Shown here: piece by piece, positions 14,894-23,142 of the stretch | Position numbering within the stretch: the stretch's first letter is position 1 | How the letters are laid out: every line of letters begins with the position of its first letter | Assembly: GCA_020630195.1 (NCBI GenBank) | Contig: JAHDBV010000041.1 | Location: 1 to 37,607 of the forward strand | Length of the DNA stretch: 37,607 nt | Direction of reading: 5' to 3' | Origin: Acidimicrobiales bacterium | GTDB taxonomy: Bacteria; Actinomycetota; Acidimicrobiia; Acidimicrobiales; SZUA-35 | Notes under the pieces: model-generated | The model's database searches: none | Seen by the model: the letters and a program-made list of their open reading frames with translations, nothing else | What the model was told of the DNA's origin: nothing | Translations under genes and position numbers: made by a program

Positions 14894-15822
14894 TCGACCA
14901 GTGTCCGGCCGGTCAGGCGGAGGAAGACGTCCTCCAACGAGCTGCGTCGGACGAGCGCCGACTCGGGCGACGCCCCACGCCGATGCACCTCCGACAGCGC
15001 CGCCTCACCGTCGTCGGCGTAGACCAGCACCCGGTCCGGCAGGACCTCCTGGCGGGCTCCGATGCCCTCGAGTGCCGGTCCCTGCTCGGCGTTGGCGCCC
15101 GCCGGGTACCGCAGCTCCAACACCTCACGGGGTGAGTGGACACGGATCAGCTCGGCCGGTGGACCCTCGGCCACGATCCGGCCCTCGTCCATGATCACGA
15201 GCCGGTCGCACAGCTGCTCGGCCTCGTCCATGTAGTGCGTGGTCAGCACGAGCGTCACGCCCTGCTGCTTCAGCCGATAGAGCCGGTCCCACAGAACGTG
15301 CCGGGCCTGCGGGTCGAGACCCGTCGTCGGCTCGTCGAGCAGGAGGATCTCGGGGTCGTTCATCAACGACCGGGCGATCGTCACCCGACGCTTCATGCCG
15401 CCGGACAGCGGCATGATCTTGCTCGTCGCCCGGTCCTCCAGCTGCACGAACTCGAGCAGCTTGCGGGCCTGTGCGCGGGACTCGGCGTAGGAGATGTCGA
15501 AGTAGCGCCCGTAGATGACGAGGTTGTCCTCGACGTTCAACATCTCGTCGAGCTGGTCCTGCTGGGGCACGACCCCGAGCCGGGCCCGGATGGCCTTGCC
15601 GTCGGTGGCGGGATCGAGCCCGAACAAGCGGAGCTCGCCACCGGTCACGGGTGACACCGCGCCGACCATGCGCATCGTCGACGACTTGCCCGCACCGTTC
15701 GGACCGAGGAACCCGAACGACTCGCCCCGGTGCACGTCGAAGTCGATGCCCTTCACGGCCTCGAAATCACCGAACCGCTTCTCGAGCCCCCGGGCGCGGA
15801 TCAACGGCTCGTCGGTGTCCAT
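14890..15822 (-). CDS. ABC exporter ATPase (NodI/DrrA-like)
   Basis: 310 residues. Walker A GPNGAGKSS (about 40-48), Q-loop VVPQQDQLDE, signature LSGGMKRRVTIARSL, Walker B ILLLDEPTTGLDP, then the H-loop TTHYMDEAEQL are all intact. The C-terminal 90 residues (VHSPREVLELRYPAG onward) are the usual extension of NodI/DrrA-type ATPases that pairs with ABC-2 permeases. It energises the two downstream permeases, with which it overlaps (ATGA). The start follows TACGGT by 7 nt without a ribosome site. Confidence 0.95.
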   Translation of the reverse strand: MDTDEPLIRARGLEKRFGDFEAVKGIDFDVHRGESFGFLGPNGAGKSSTMRMVGAVSPVTGGELRLFGLDPATDGKAIRARLGVVPQQDQLDEMLNVEDNLVIYGRYFDISYAESRAQARKLLEFVQLEDRATSKIMPLSGGMKRRVTIARSLMNDPEILLLDEPTTGLDPQARHVLWDRLYRLKQQGVTLVLTTHYMDEAEQLCDRLVIMDEGRIVAEGPPAELIRVHSPREVLELRYPAGANAEQGPALEGIGARQEVLPDRVLVYADDGEAALSEVHRRGASPESALVRRSSLEDVFLRLTGRTLVE

Positions 15823-15829
15823 GGGCCCG

Positions 15830-15835
15830 ACCGTA
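15830..15835 (-). promoter_or_regulatory. -10 hexamer for leaderless ABC operon
   Basis: Reading leftward, TACGGT lies 7 nt before ATG 15822 of the ABC ATPase gene. No Shine-Dalgarno sequence is present. Confidence 0.45.
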
Positions 15836-15880
15836 GTGGTCCCCGGGAACGACCCCGGTCGGGTTTCGGGGTTGGTCGGC

Positions 15881-16789
15881 TCAGCCGTCGAGGAACGGCC
15901 AGCCGTTGCCCGTGCAGCCCGCCAGGCCCTTCGTCTGCTGCTGCATCACGGGGGCGGGCTCACCCTCGGCGGCACACCAGACGTGGCCGTGGCCGAGCAG
16001 ATGGCCCATCTCGTGGTTGACGACATACGCCCGGTACTCCGCGATGTCGCGGTCCCAGAAACTGGTGGCCCCGAGCCACCGGTCGGCGTTGATGTTGAGC
16101 CCCGACCCGTTGCGACACGACAGGCGACCCACGGTCTGGAGCGGGGCACAGCGACGATCGACGGTGGCGGGTGAGGCGATCAGCAGGCGGGCATCCGCAA
16201 CGGCCGTCTCATCGACGAGTTCGAATCGCACGGCGCCCGACGCCGTCCAGCCCCGGTCGTCACCGAGGATGCGAGCCACCTCACGACGGGCCTCGGTCTC
16301 GTCGATCCCGAGCCCGTCCTCCACGGCGACGTGCACCCGGATCACGCGGCCGTCCTCCCCCATCACGCCGACGTTGGCGACCGGGCCTTCGGGGGCGGCC
16401 TCCACGATGCCGAGGTCGGGAGCGGTCACCCGGGACACGGCCATGGCGAGCAGCGTCTCGGGTTCGGTCGATGACGCCATCGCCACCGACGACGGTGACG
16501 ACAACACGGCCGCCGCCACCGACACCACGTCGATCTCGGCCTCCGTGGTCGGCGTCGTGATCGCGGGCGGGCGGGCATCCGCGACGGTCGTGGACGGCGC
16601 CACCGCCTCCGACGACGTCGAGGGCGGGATCGACTCGGCGAGCTCCAGCTCCGACACGCCACCGAGCACGACCGACACCATCACGAGGACGGTGGCCGTC
16701 ATCCCGCGCACGAGGCGCCAGCCACGCTTCGGCGAGCGGGGACGGCGGGGCGGGCGGGAGCGGTCCGGCGTGCGGGTCGTCGAACGCAT
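15881..16789 (-). CDS. DUF3152-type exported metalloprotease-like protein
   Basis: 302 residues from ATG 16789. A basic, Arg-rich N-terminus leads into one membrane helix (GMTATVLVMVSVVLGGV), so the rest is outside the membrane. A Thr/Pro/Ser-rich spacer of about 110 residues follows. The C-terminal domain carries a perfect zincin motif HEMGHLLGHGH at about 259-269, with a methionine shortly after (PVMQQQ), as in metzincins. Paired cysteines (RRCAPL with LSCRNG, VWCAAE with LAGCTG) fit an extracellular fold. The C-terminal block YRAYVVNHEMGHLLGHGH...PAPVMQQQT is the signature of the actinobacterial DUF3152 family. Its protease activity is inferred from the motif only. Confidence 0.88.
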   Translation of the reverse strand: MRSTTRTPDRSRPPRRPRSPKRGWRLVRGMTATVLVMVSVVLGGVSELELAESIPPSTSSEAVAPSTTVADARPPAITTPTTEAEIDVVSVAAAVLSSPSSVAMASSTEPETLLAMAVSRVTAPDLGIVEAAPEGPVANVGVMGEDGRVIRVHVAVEDGLGIDETEARREVARILGDDRGWTASGAVRFELVDETAVADARLLIASPATVDRRCAPLQTVGRLSCRNGSGLNINADRWLGATSFWDRDIAEYRAYVVNHEMGHLLGHGHVWCAAEGEPAPVMQQQTKGLAGCTGNGWPFLDG

Positions 16790-16852
16790 CGGCGGCCAGT
16801 CAATCGCGGGGACGGCGTCCGGGCAACGGGCGACCCGAGGCCGCGGTGGCGG

Positions 16853-16858
16853 CAGACT
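16853..16858 (+). promoter_or_regulatory. -10-like hexamer for leaderless HAD start
   Basis: CAGACT lies 6 nt before ATG 16865, with only a C/T-rich spacer between and no ribosome site. Confidence 0.35.
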
Positions 16859-16864
16859 CTCCCC

Positions 16865-17563
16865 ATGGCCCGGTATCCCGTGGTGTTGTTCGACCTCGAC
16901 CACACCCTGCTCGACTCCGACGAATCGGAACGCCTGGCCTATCGCCACACGTGTGAGCGATCCGGTCTCGCCGACCCCGACCCACACTTCGCCACCTATC
17001 GCCGGATCAACGGCGAACTCTGGCGAGCCGTGGAGCGGGGCGAGCTCTCACCCAACGAGGTGAAGGTCCGACGCTTCGCCGAGTTCACCGACGCCGTCGG
17101 ACTCGACGCCGACCCGGCCGCGATGGCCGAACGCTTCGTCGACGGACTCGCCTCGTTCGGGGAGCTCTACCCCGGCGCCCGCACCATGCTCGACGCACTC
17201 CTCCCCCACGTCACCCTCGGGCTGGTGACGAACGGGATCGGGATCGTGCAGCGTCGACGACTCGTGCGACTCGACCTCGATCCCGACTTCGCCGCCGTCG
17301 CGATCTCGGGCGAACTCGGCCTCTCGAAGCCGGCACCGGCGATCTTCGACCACATCACCGCCGAGCTCGAGCTCGGCGCCGACCGTGACGGCCTCGTGAT
17401 GATCGGCGACAGCCTGACGAGCGACATCGCCGGTGCCGCCAACGCCGGGATCGACTCGATCTGGTTCAACCGACACGGCGCCGAACGCCCGGCCGATGCG
17501 CCCCCGGTCACCCACGAGATCACCGACCTCGCCGAGATCCCCGGGATCGTCTTCGGCAGCTGA
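16865..17563 (+). CDS. HAD-superfamily phosphatase (YjjG-like)
   Basis: 232 residues. Motif I FDLDHT (D10, D12) lies at the N-terminus, motif II is LVTNG, motif III is the Lys of LSKPAPAIF, and motif IV is MIGDSLTSDIAGAANAGI. This is a complete HAD subfamily IA set. The layout, with a helical cap after motif I and the phrase NGIGIVQRRRL, is closest to YjjG-type house-cleaning nucleotidases, but other phosphomonoesters are possible. It is cytosolic. The TGA stop lies inside the stem of a bidirectional terminator shared with the convergent hydantoinase gene. Confidence 0.92.
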   Translation: MARYPVVLFDLDHTLLDSDESERLAYRHTCERSGLADPDPHFATYRRINGELWRAVERGELSPNEVKVRRFAEFTDAVGLDADPAAMAERFVDGLASFGELYPGARTMLDALLPHVTLGLVTNGIGIVQRRRLVRLDLDPDFAAVAISGELGLSKPAPAIFDHITAELELGADRDGLVMIGDSLTSDIAGAANAGIDSIWFNRHGAERPADAPPVTHEITDLAEIPGIVFGS

Positions 17564-17576
17564 GGCCGACCTCAGC
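17559..17576. terminator. Bidirectional terminator containing both stop codons
   Basis: GCTGAGG-CCGA-CCTCAGC is a perfect 7-bp stem with a tetraloop. The stop codon of the HAD gene (17561-17563) and that of the hydantoinase gene (17574-17572) are both part of the stem. No T-tract follows, as is common in high-GC actinobacteria. Confidence 0.6.
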
Positions 17577-19593
17577 GGAGGCGGGGTCGGCCCACACCGG
17601 TCAGGCGCAGCACACCCTCGACGAACACCACGGCACCGTCGACCACGGCGGTCGTCTCGTCCCACACCTCGGTCGTCTCGAATCCGTCGGCACCGGCCGC
17701 GGTCATGTCGGCCTCGAGCCGCTCGGCCGCGGCCGCACGGGCCGCCTCGCGGGCCGCATCGACGTCGCCGACCCGCACACCGTCGCCGGTGTGGACCACG
17801 AACTGGTTGCGCTCGGGCGAGGAGACCGTGACCTCCGAGACCACCCGGATCCGACCGACCACCGCACCGACGGCGTTGGCGACCTCGGCATGGGTCGGCA
17901 CCACGACGGCGGCATCGAGCGTCTCGCCCACCGCGTCGTAGTAGGTGGCGGCCGGGGCGCCGAGCCCCACCACCGAGGTGGCGAGGGACAGGCGTGGGAT
18001 CGCCCCGCCGGTGCGGCGGTCGAGCGCCGCCTGGACCACCGGGCCGTCGACCTCGGTGGGTGGCAGCCCGTCGTGGGCGAACACCGCCCCGAGGACGAGC
18101 TCGGCCGAGCGCCGCACCGTCCGGTCGACGACGACACGTGAGATCGCCTCGGGGCCGTCGCTGATCTGTTCACCCTTGGCGTCGTAACGACGGCCGAACA
18201 GCGCGGCCGCCTTGCGGGCGGCATCACCGTCGTGGGTGGCCTGGAGGCCGAGGGTGTGGGCGGCGTCGGTGGGGGTGAACGCGGCGAGGCGCACGAGGCC
18301 CTGGCCGATCATCCGCTGCAGCACCCGGGCCCGGATGGCGGAGCCGGCCACCTCGGTGAGGGTCTCGATGCCGTCGCCGAGTCGACCGAGGATCTCCGCC
18401 TCGTTCCGATCCGGTTCGAACCCGTCGGGCAGGCGGGCGGCGACCACGAACTGGCCGTCGGTCTCACGCGACAGTTCGTCGGCCAGTTGCGCGTCGAGGG
18501 CGGCGTGCACGACATCCGGCTCCCGGATGGCGAGGTGGGCGATCGGGATCACCCGGCGAGGCCCGAGCGTGATCGCGGGGCCGACCGCCTCGATCGGCAG
18601 GGCCACCTGACTGTCACCGCCGAGCCCGTGGGTCCGCATGTCGACGGCCGTCACCATCGTGCGGTGCCCGCCCACCGTGGCACCGTCGGGCGAGATGAGG
18701 GGCATCCCGTCGCGGATCACCGCGATGTCGGTGGTCGTGCCGCCCATGTCGGAGATCACGGCATCACGCAGACCGGCCAGGTGGTTCGCGCCCACCACGG
18801 AGGCGGCCGGTCCCGAGAGGATCGTCTCGACCGGTCGTTCCCGGACGAAGTCGGCCGCGACGAGTGAGCCGTCGCCCCGCACGACGGTCACGGGTGCGGT
18901 CACCCCCCGCTCGGCGAGCAGTCGTTCGGTCGTGTCGACCAGCTCCGCGGTCACCGCGATCAGGCGGGCGTTGAGGAGTGCGGTGAGAGCACGCTTCGGG
19001 CCGTTGAGTCGACTCGACAGTCGGTGCGACACCGTGACCGGGGCGCCCGTGACCTCGGTGATCACCGCTCGGGCGAGGTCCTCGTGTGCGGGGTTCCGGA
19101 CCGAGAACTGCGCCGTCACGGCCCAGGCGTCGATCGAGTCGGGGGCGGCGGCCACGGCGGCGCGGAGGGCGTCGACGTCGAGCGGGGTGCGTTCGGTCCC
19201 CATCGAGGTGTGTCCGCCGTCGAGCACGATCGCCTCGTCACCCGGCCCGAGCGCGGCCCGGAGCCCGGCTTTGTCGAGCGCCCGGTCGTCAAAGCCGATC
19301 AGCACGATCCCGGCCGACCGGCCCTTGTCCTCGACGAGTGCGTTGGTGGCGAGGGTGGTCGACAACGACACGAGCGAGAGTTCGGCGGGGTCGATGCCCG
19401 CGGCGTCGGTGGCGGCGTCGATCGCGCCGGCGATGCCGATGGCGAGGTCGTCGTGCGTGGTGGGCGACTTGGCCGTGGCCACGATCGTGTCGGCCAGCTC
19501 GTCGTAGACGACGGCGTCGGTGTAGGTCCCGCCGGTGTCGACGCCGAGCATCAGGCGCCGTCCCGGGGCGCTGGTCGACGCCGTCCCGCTCAT
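17572..19593 (-). CDS. Hydantoinase/oxoprolinase subunit A family protein
   Basis: 673 residues, the usual length for the HyuA/N-methylhydantoinase A family. The N-terminal ASKHA nucleotide-binding strand LGVDTGGTYTDAVVYDE opens the chain. The second phosphate loop ISDMGGTTTDIAVI and the VDMRTHGLGGDSQV block are conserved family features, and the C-terminal domain contains TYYDAVGETLDAAVVVPTHAEVANAVGAVVG. Members cleave hydantoin- or oxoproline-like rings with ATP, usually with a B subunit; no B gene is visible here. ATG 19593 follows TAGCCT by 8 nt; the longer frame upstream is non-coding in style. It diverges from the IclR gene, whose inverted repeat covers the expected -35 region. A role in degrading an N-methylated cyclic compound fits the neighbours (inference). 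Confidence 0.88.
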   Translation of the reverse strand: MSGTASTSAPGRRLMLGVDTGGTYTDAVVYDELADTIVATAKSPTTHDDLAIGIAGAIDAATDAAGIDPAELSLVSLSTTLATNALVEDKGRSAGIVLIGFDDRALDKAGLRAALGPGDEAIVLDGGHTSMGTERTPLDVDALRAAVAAAPDSIDAWAVTAQFSVRNPAHEDLARAVITEVTGAPVTVSHRLSSRLNGPKRALTALLNARLIAVTAELVDTTERLLAERGVTAPVTVVRGDGSLVAADFVRERPVETILSGPAASVVGANHLAGLRDAVISDMGGTTTDIAVIRDGMPLISPDGATVGGHRTMVTAVDMRTHGLGGDSQVALPIEAVGPAITLGPRRVIPIAHLAIREPDVVHAALDAQLADELSRETDGQFVVAARLPDGFEPDRNEAEILGRLGDGIETLTEVAGSAIRARVLQRMIGQGLVRLAAFTPTDAAHTLGLQATHDGDAARKAAALFGRRYDAKGEQISDGPEAISRVVVDRTVRRSAELVLGAVFAHDGLPPTEVDGPVVQAALDRRTGGAIPRLSLATSVVGLGAPAATYYDAVGETLDAAVVVPTHAEVANAVGAVVGRIRVVSEVTVSSPERNQFVVHTGDGVRVGDVDAAREAARAAAAERLEADMTAAGADGFETTEVWDETTAVVDGAVVFVEGVLRLTGVGRPRLR

Positions 19594-19714
19594 GGGCGCC
19601 GAGGCTAGGTGGCGCCGCCGTGGTGTGGGAGTCCACTTCCATCGACACGGACCATCGTGTTCCCACACCACGGGAACGGTTGACGAGGGCCCCGACCGGT
19701 GGGAATCTGCGGCC
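19594..19714. promoter_or_regulatory. Divergent promoter/operator between hydantoinase and iclR-type genes
   Basis: Rightward promoter: TTGACG (19680-19685), 17 bp, GAATCT (19703-19708), then 6 nt to GTG 19715, so the IclR mRNA is probably leaderless. Leftward: TAGCCT (19607-19602) lies 8 nt before ATG 19593. CCGTGGTGTGGGA (19618-19630) and TCCCACACCACGG (19661-19673) form a perfect 13-bp inverted repeat with a 43-bp centre spacing, about four helix turns. The left arm covers the expected leftward -35; the right arm sits just upstream of the rightward -35. GTTCCC-N7-GGGAAC (19659-19677) is a second dyad overlapping the right arm. Confidence 0.7.
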
Positions 19715-20503
19715 GTGTCGGAGATCCGGAGTGTGAGTCGAGCCCTCGCCGTGCTGCGAGCCGTCGCAGCCCGCCCGGCGACGATGGTCGAGGTCGCGAA
19801 CACCACGGGGCTTGCCACCTCCACCGCCGCCCGGTTGCTCGCCACCCTCGACGCGGAGGGCGCCGTGCGCCGCGCCGACGACGGCACCTACACCGTCGGT
19901 CCCGCCATCCGGGCGCTCGTCGAGGGCGCCTCGGCACCGTCCGCACCGGTCGCCGCCCGCCCCCACCTCGAACGCCTCGCCGCCGAACTCGGCGAAGCCG
20001 TCGCCCTCACCGTCGTCGACGGCTGGACCACCACCACCATCGACCAGATCGACACGACGAAACCGATCCGGGCCGAGGACTGGACCGGCACCGTCGTGCC
20101 ACTGCACGCCGGCTCGGTCGGACTCGTCACCCTCGCCTTCTCCACCGATGCCGAGATCGACGGCTATCTCGATCGGGAACTCGAACGGTGCAGCGAACAC
20201 ACCGTCACCCAGCCCGCCGAGATCCGCTCCCGCATCCGTCGGCTGCGGGACGGCGAGGCCCTGTGGACCCACGGCGAGTACGTCGACGGGCTCTCGTCGG
20301 TCGCCGCCCCCGTGCTCGACACCGACGGCCGGGCCATCGCCGCGATCTACACCTACGGCCCCACCTACCGCTTCCCCGGCGCCGCGGATGTCGGCCCCGG
20401 ATCGCCCCGCTGGGTCGCCGACCGGGTCCGGGCCGCCGCCCGAGCCACCTCGGTCGACCTCGGCCACACCCCCACCGGCGAACCGTTCTGGTCCGCCGCC
20501 TGA
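19715..20503 (+). CDS. IclR-family transcriptional regulator
   Basis: 262 residues. The N-terminal winged helix (about 1-65) reads VSRALAVLRAVAARPATMVEVANTTGLATSTAARLLATL, the typical IclR HTH with the TSTAARLL recognition helix. The effector domain (about 80-262) contains the expected VVPLHAGSVGLVTLAF and LSSVAAPVLDTDGRAIAAIYTYGP blocks. It should bind a small catabolic intermediate and control the divergent hydantoinase gene and its own operon. The Rieske and amine-oxidase genes follow on the same strand after 35 bp, so they are likely co-transcribed. The 13-bp inverted repeat between the divergent promoters is the probable operator. Confidence 0.92.
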   Translation: MSEIRSVSRALAVLRAVAARPATMVEVANTTGLATSTAARLLATLDAEGAVRRADDGTYTVGPAIRALVEGASAPSAPVAARPHLERLAAELGEAVALTVVDGWTTTTIDQIDTTKPIRAEDWTGTVVPLHAGSVGLVTLAFSTDAEIDGYLDRELERCSEHTVTQPAEIRSRIRRLRDGEALWTHGEYVDGLSSVAAPVLDTDGRAIAAIYTYGPTYRFPGAADVGPGSPRWVADRVRAAARATSVDLGHTPTGEPFWSAA

Positions 20504-20538
20504 CCATCCCACCCACGAGCTCTCGCCCGAGTACCGCC

Positions 20539-21801
20539 ATGACGAACACGACACCCGACTGGACCGACCCCGACACCTGGGCCGGCACGCGCGCCCCGCT
20601 CACCTCGAGCACGGGCCTCCACCCCGGCGCCTACACGAGCGAGTCGATGTTCGAGGCCGAACAGGCCCGGGTGTTCGAACGCGCCTGGGTGTGTGTCGGC
20701 ATCGCCGACGAGGCCACCACCGGACGCCTCCTCGTCCGTGATCTCGGGTCGCGGTCGATCGTCATCACCCGGGACACCGACGGCGTGGTGCGGGGCTTCC
20801 TGAACTCGTGCCGGCACCGCGGCACCGAACTCGCCGAAACCGACTGCGACATCGCCGGCACCATCCGCTGCCCCTATCACCGCTGGGGGTACCGGCTCGA
20901 CGGGTCGCTCATGTCGCACCCGTTCTTCGACGAGGTGCCCCGGGACGACTTCGACGCCGACCGTCTCGGCCTCGTGCCGGTGCGGGTGGAGACATGGGGT
21001 GTGCTGCTGTTCGCCTGCGCCGACGACGACACCCCACCACTGCTCGAGTGGCTCGGCGATCTCGACGAGCGCATGGCCGGCTACCGACTCGACGAGTGGA
21101 CGAGCCACACCTCGACCGAGCTCGAGATCGACGCCAACTGGAAGCTGATCAGCGAGAACTTCCAGGAGTACTACCACCTCACCTGGGTCCACCCGGAGCT
21201 CGCCAAGGTCAGCCGCGTGGCCGATCACTACCGCTACCAGGGCGACGGGGCCTACTGCGGCCAGACCACGACACCGGTCTCGGGCGACGAGCGCGACGAC
21301 TGGCTGGCCATGCCACCGGCCGGCTGGCTCGACGAGTCGGACGCCGTGTCGGGCCGCTTCGTGGCGATCTTCCCGAACGTGTTGTTGTCGGTGCTGCCGA
21401 ACCACGTGTGGGTCATGCGCCTCGACCCATTGGCCCCGGGCCGCACCAAGGAGACCTGCACGCTCCTCGTGCCGCCGGACAACCCCGACGCCACCGCCGA
21501 GGCGGTCGCCCCGACGCTCGACTTCTGGATCGACGTCAACAACGAGGACATCGACATCGTCCAGCGCTCCCAGCGGGGACTCACCCGTGGCGCCGTGCCC
21601 GCCGGCCCGCTCGCTCCCCGCTTCGAGGAACCACTGCACCGGTTCCAGAACCTGCTCGCCGACTGCCTCACGCTCGACTCGCTCGCCGGGATCGAGCTGC
21701 CCGGCGGCGACGACCCCACCGCACCGGCCGACCGTCTCGGCACCGGCCCCAATCCGACCCCGCCCACCATCGACCTCACCTCCCAGGACGCCATCGCATG
21801 A
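20539..21801 (+). CDS. Rieske-type aromatic-ring/N-demethylating oxygenase, large subunit
   Basis: 420 residues. The [2Fe-2S] Rieske motif is C91-x-H93...C111-x2-H114 (CRHRG and CPYHRWGY). The mononuclear iron site is H213 and H218 in ENFQEYYHLTWVHPEL, with an Asp near 337 in the NEDIDIVQ helix. This arrangement is shared by glycine-betaine, carnitine, stachydrine and related Rieske monooxygenases that demethylate quaternary or N-methyl amines, as well as ring hydroxylases. The adjacent amine-oxidase gene (ATGA overlap) favours an N-methyl substrate. A dedicated ferredoxin or reductase is not adjacent. ATG 20539 follows IclR by 35 bp; no strong ribosome site is present. Confidence 0.92.
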   Translation: MTNTTPDWTDPDTWAGTRAPLTSSTGLHPGAYTSESMFEAEQARVFERAWVCVGIADEATTGRLLVRDLGSRSIVITRDTDGVVRGFLNSCRHRGTELAETDCDIAGTIRCPYHRWGYRLDGSLMSHPFFDEVPRDDFDADRLGLVPVRVETWGVLLFACADDDTPPLLEWLGDLDERMAGYRLDEWTSHTSTELEIDANWKLISENFQEYYHLTWVHPELAKVSRVADHYRYQGDGAYCGQTTTPVSGDERDDWLAMPPAGWLDESDAVSGRFVAIFPNVLLSVLPNHVWVMRLDPLAPGRTKETCTLLVPPDNPDATAEAVAPTLDFWIDVNNEDIDIVQRSQRGLTRGAVPAGPLAPRFEEPLHRFQNLLADCLTLDSLAGIELPGGDDPTAPADRLGTGPNPTPPTIDLTSQDAIA

Positions 21802-23117
21802 GCACGCTTCCCGCCAGCGCCGACACCGTCATCATCGGCGCCGGCATCCACGGCCTCTCCACCGCCTTCCACCTCGCCGAGCGCCGCGGCTCGGGCGAGG
21901 GCATCGTCGTCGTCGACAAGACCGACTCCGCCGCCGGGGCGTCGGGCATCGCATGCGGTGTGGTCCGCAACAACTACTTCCAGCCCGCGATGCGTGAGCT
22001 GATGGCCCACTCGGTCGGGGTGTGGGAGACCGACCCGGAGGCCTTCCACTACCACCCGGTCGGCTACATGCAGATCAGCCACGAAGGCATGCGGGCCGAC
22101 GTCGGCTCGATCTACGAGCAGCAGCAGGCGATCGGCTACGAGTCCGTCTTCATCGAGGGCGCAGCCGAGTCGGACGCCTACATGAAAGCGATCTTCTCCG
22201 ACTGGCAGGCGAAGGGCATCACCTCGGTGCTGCACGAGAAGCGCGGCGGCTACTGCCACAACAAGGCCGGACTGGCCGGGCTGCGGGCCAAGGCCGAAGC
22301 CCTCGGTGTGGCGATCCACGCCGGGGTCGAGGTGCAGGAGCTGCGTCGCCCGGGCAACGCCGTCGACGCCGTCGTCACCGATCGGGGCACGATCGAGTGC
22401 GACCACGTCGTGGTCGGGGTCGGGCCGTGGGTGGCGAAGTTCTGGGACATGCTCGACCTGCCCACCACGACCAAGATCCTCGGCGCCGACGGCCTCGTGC
22501 ACGAGCGGCCCACCTGGATCTACTGGGCCCTCCAGGAAGGCACCCTCGGGGTCGACCCCGACACGCTCCTCACCGACGCCGGCGAGCGGCCGCCGGTGAT
22601 CCACGTCGACACCGACGCTCCACTGTTCGACGACGCCGGCGAGCTCGTCACCGAGGGCCCGTGGGGCATCTACTACAAGCCCGACGATCACTTCGGCGGC
22701 ATCCAGGGCGGCTACGTGCCCTACATCGTCGACAAGCCGGCCGCCGAGGTCGCGGTCGATCCGTACGGCCCCGACTCACCCGACTTCGTCGTCGGCGACG
22801 ACTTCTACCGGACCTGGACCGCGGCGCTCGCCCACTGCCACAAGCGCTTCGAGGGCACCTCCCACCTGATCAAGCGGGAGAAGACCGGCGGCCTCGGCTG
22901 CTTCTCGCCCGACAGCTTCCCGATCTTCGACACGTTCGCCGAGAACTGCCACGTCATCGCCGACTCGAACCACGGCTGGAAGATGATCGGCGTCGGCAAG
23001 CTCGTCGCCGCCGAGGTCGACGGGGAACCGCAGTCGCTCCTGCATCCGTTCCGCTACGGCCGCTACGCCGAGGGCGAACTGCACCCGGTCTCGAACTCGC
23101 CCTATCCCTGGAGCTGA
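21798..23117 (+). CDS. FAD-dependent amine oxidoreductase (DAO family)
   Basis: 439 residues. The N-terminal dinucleotide-binding fold reads TVIIGAGIHGLSTAFHLAER (GxGxxG) with the acidic end VVVDK. It is followed by the GASGIACG segment characteristic of sarcosine/dimethylglycine/proline-type DAO oxidoreductases. A substrate domain and a C-terminal FAD segment (NCHVIADSNHGWKMIGVGKLVA) complete the fold. It probably oxidises a secondary or tertiary N-methyl amine to an imine, releasing formaldehyde. It overlaps the Rieske gene by ATGA, implying coupled translation and consecutive steps. The substrate is unknown. Confidence 0.9.
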   Translation: MSTLPASADTVIIGAGIHGLSTAFHLAERRGSGEGIVVVDKTDSAAGASGIACGVVRNNYFQPAMRELMAHSVGVWETDPEAFHYHPVGYMQISHEGMRADVGSIYEQQQAIGYESVFIEGAAESDAYMKAIFSDWQAKGITSVLHEKRGGYCHNKAGLAGLRAKAEALGVAIHAGVEVQELRRPGNAVDAVVTDRGTIECDHVVVGVGPWVAKFWDMLDLPTTTKILGADGLVHERPTWIYWALQEGTLGVDPDTLLTDAGERPPVIHVDTDAPLFDDAGELVTEGPWGIYYKPDDHFGGIQGGYVPYIVDKPAAEVAVDPYGPDSPDFVVGDDFYRTWTAALAHCHKRFEGTSHLIKREKTGGLGCFSPDSFPIFDTFAENCHVIADSNHGWKMIGVGKLVAAEVDGEPQSLLHPFRYGRYAEGELHPVSNSPYPWS

Positions 23118-23124
23118 GCCCGCA

Positions 23125-23139
23125 CGCCCGGGCCGGGCG
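23125..23139. terminator. Convergent hairpin terminator
   Basis: CGCCCGG-G-CCGGGCG, a perfect 7-bp inverted repeat, lies between the stop of the amine oxidase (23117) and that of the DUF1697 gene (23143). It could serve both strands. There is no T-tract. Confidence 0.45.
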
Positions 23140-23142
23140 GAG

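Noticed and set aside
20365..22691. Long leftward open frames opposite the Rieske and amine-oxidase genes
   Set aside because: Composition is shadow-like (Val, Gly, Asp, His, Arg) and the sense strand has full Rieske and FAD-binding motifs.
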